A DNA stretch of 64,000 nt from AC-32 sp963754265 (GTDB taxonomy: Bacteria; Actinomycetota; Thermoleophilia; Gaiellales; Gaiellaceae): the NCBI GenBank assembly GCA_963754265.1, contig CAVWFB010000016.1, positions 310,001 through 374,000 of the forward strand. The letters run 5' to 3'. The notes beneath the pieces are model-generated. The model ran no database searches. It was not told the origin of the DNA and worked only from the letters and a program-made list of their open reading frames with translations. Numbering within the stretch: the stretch's first letter is position 1; each line of letters begins with the position of its first letter. The position numbers and the translations under genes were made by a program. Shown here piece after piece: positions 62,991-64,000 of this stretch.

Positions 62991-64000
62991 CCGCTGGACG
63001 CCGCCTCCACGGCCTCGGCGAGAGCGTGCACGGCGGCGCGGATCGCCGGCTCCCTGGCAACCGCGTAGCCGAGCAGGAGGCCCGGTTCGCCGCGGGACCC
63101 CACCCGGTGCTCGCCGAGGCCGTAGAGGCTGATCCCCCGCCCCCTTGCTTCCGCGAGCACCCGGCGCTCGTCGGTGCCGGCCGGCAGGACGACGACCACG
63201 TGGAGGCCTGCCGCGATCCCGCGCACCCGGGTCTCGGGTAGCTCGCGCTCAAGGGCGCGCACGAGCACGTCGCGACGGCGCCGGTACCGGACGCGCATCC
63301 GCCGCAGGTGCCGGTCGAGCTCGCCTCGCTCGAGGAAGTCCGCGAAGGCGAGCTGCTCGAGCCGAGGGGGCGCGATGACCGTGTACAGCTGCTGCTCGGC
63401 GAGCGGGCGGACGAGCCGCGAGGGCGCGACCAGCCAACCCAGCCGGAGGGTTGGGGCCAGGGTCTTGCTCGCAGAGCCGAGGTAGGCGACCCGCTCGGGA
63501 GCGAGGCCCTTGAGCGCGCCGACCGGCGCGCGGTCGTAGCGGAACTCGGCGTCGTAGTCGTCCTCCACGACGAGCGCGTCTCGCCGTTCCGCCCACTCGA
63601 GCAGGGCCGCGCGGCGCCCGGGCGAGAGGACGACCCCGGTCGGAAACTGGTGCGCCGGCGTCACGAGCACGGCCTCGGCTTCGGAGCGGTCGAGGGCGCG
63701 GACGTCGATGCCCTCGGCGTCGACGCGAATCGGCAACGGCTTCAACCCGGTCCGCGCGACGATCTCCCTGATCACTGCGTGGCCGGGGTTCTCGACGCCG
63801 ATGGTCGTCCGGCCCGACCGTTGGAGGACGGCGCAGAGCAGGCTGACCGCCTGCGCGAAGCCACCGCAGACGAACGTGTGCTCGGGCCCACCGGCGACGC
63901 CACGCACCCGGCCGAGGTACGAGACGAGCGCCGCTCGCAGCGCCGGCGAGCCTCGGGTGTCGCCGTAGGCGAGCTCCAGGTCGGGCGCCCGCTTCAGCGC
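62987..64000 (-). CDS. MocR/PdxR-like aminotransferase-type regulator, partial at window edge
   Basis: The aminotransferase (fold type I) part of a protein that continues beyond the right end. Reading on upstream gives LAYGDTRGSPALRAALVSYLGRVRG and then FVCGGFAQAVSLLCAVLQRSG. PLP lysine candidate is in YLGSASKTLAPTLRLGWLVAP; substrate-phosphate features include VEDDYDAEFRYDRAPVGALKG. Standalone aminotransferases and MocR (GntR winged helix plus aminotransferase) proteins share this part; MocR is favoured by the DYDAEFRYD pattern and the C-terminal GISLYGLGEHR. The DNA-binding end would lie outside the window. Confidence 0.85.
   Translation of the reverse strand, partial: ALKRAPDLELAYGDTRGSPALRAALVSYLGRVRGVAGGPEHTFVCGGFAQAVSLLCAVLQRSGRTTIGVENPGHAVIREIVARTGLKPLPIRVDAEGIDVRALDRSEAEAVLVTPAHQFPTGVVLSPGRRAALLEWAERRDALVVEDDYDAEFRYDRAPVGALKGLAPERVAYLGSASKTLAPTLRLGWLVAPSRLVRPLAEQQLYTVIAPPRLEQLAFADFLERGELDRHLRRMRVRYRRRRDVLVRALERELPETRVRGIAAGLHVVVVLPAGTDERRVLAEARGRGISLYGLGEHRVGSRGEPGLLLGYAVAREPAIRAAVHALAEAVEAASSG

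Noticed and set aside
1..64000. tRNA, rRNA, CRISPR and riboswitch search by eye
   Set aside because: No T-loop/acceptor pairing, no regular spacer-repeat array and no recognisable riboswitch core was found; GTTCGA words near 56470 belong to terminator hairpins.

Overview
The window is GC-rich (about 70 percent), gene-dense DNA from a chromosome of an actinomycete-like bacterium. Several features point to Actinomycetota, probably class Thermoleophilia (Gaiella-like); this placement is inference. They are a fused SecDF, a fused PafB/PafC-type WYL regulator, a decaprenyl-phosphate phosphoribosyltransferase, a Cys-type CcmE, frequent GTG/TTG starts, and many apparently leaderless transcripts with a TANNNT box only 6-9 nt before the start codon. 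I see no rRNA, tRNA, CRISPR array, insertion sequence or phage. The gene at the right edge (MocR-like aminotransferase) is cut by the window.

Layout. 0.1-1.6 kb: small ECF sigma factor overlapping an O6-alkylguanine-DNA alkyltransferase, then a secreted coiled-coil protein. 1.6-3.6 kb (minus): DUF2007 protein, YcaQ-type winged-helix protein, and an OmpR-like regulator with a degenerate receiver. 3.8-11.6 kb (minus): one tight operon queA(frameshifted)-tgt-yajC-secDF-phasin-like-plsC-like-ubiB, closed by a strong hairpin. 11.7-16.0 kb: coiled-coil protein; then (minus) response regulator, histidine kinase, DPPR synthase and flippase-like protein. 16-23 kb: exported proteins, a fatty-acid/CoA block (HBD, thiolase, aldehyde dehydrogenase), and zinc-ribbon proteins. 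23-30 kb: PafBC-like regulator, GAF histidine kinase, queG, quinone oxidoreductase.

29.6-34.3 kb: a lower-GC module with a short KdpD-like kinase, a KdpE-like regulator, a universal stress protein and a KimA-like APC transporter, with four 11-bp-spaced direct repeats between regulator and stress gene; it looks like a potassium-response unit. 34.3-39 kb (minus): a six-gene operon in which metallophosphoesterase, cyclic 2,3-diphosphoglycerate synthetase, 2-phosphoglycerate kinase and GlpX fructose-bisphosphatase overlap end to end. This is a cyclic-2,3-DPG pathway known from hyperthermophilic methanogens. 39-40.7 kb: Pit phosphate transporter and PhoU-like partner. 40.8-43 kb: small PD-(D/E)XK-like protein, hypoxanthine phosphoribosyltransferase, and an Nramp transporter with a DtxR/MntR-like operator inside its promoter. 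43-46 kb (minus): CcmE, CcmI-like, zinc-ribbon and M23 peptidase genes.

46-50.6 kb: small and membrane proteins, an AP-endonuclease-like TIM barrel, and a cyclase-AAA-TPR regulator. 50.6-56.3 kb: a six-gene coupled operon (phosphomannomutase, thioesterase, GAF/fRMsr-like, YLDPGSGS micro-membrane protein, kinase-like/methyltransferase fusion, membrane AlkP hydrolase with a frameshift), probably for cell-surface glycan or lipid chemistry. 56.5-64 kb: bifunctional Rel, two small proteins, RecJ, tandem intergenic repeats, an ArsR/AHSA1 pair and the MocR-like gene.

Three genes (queA, the zinc-ribbon/SPOR gene, the AlkP hydrolase) each need one frame change to read through. Indel errors in the assembly are the simplest explanation, but this cannot be settled from the sequence alone.
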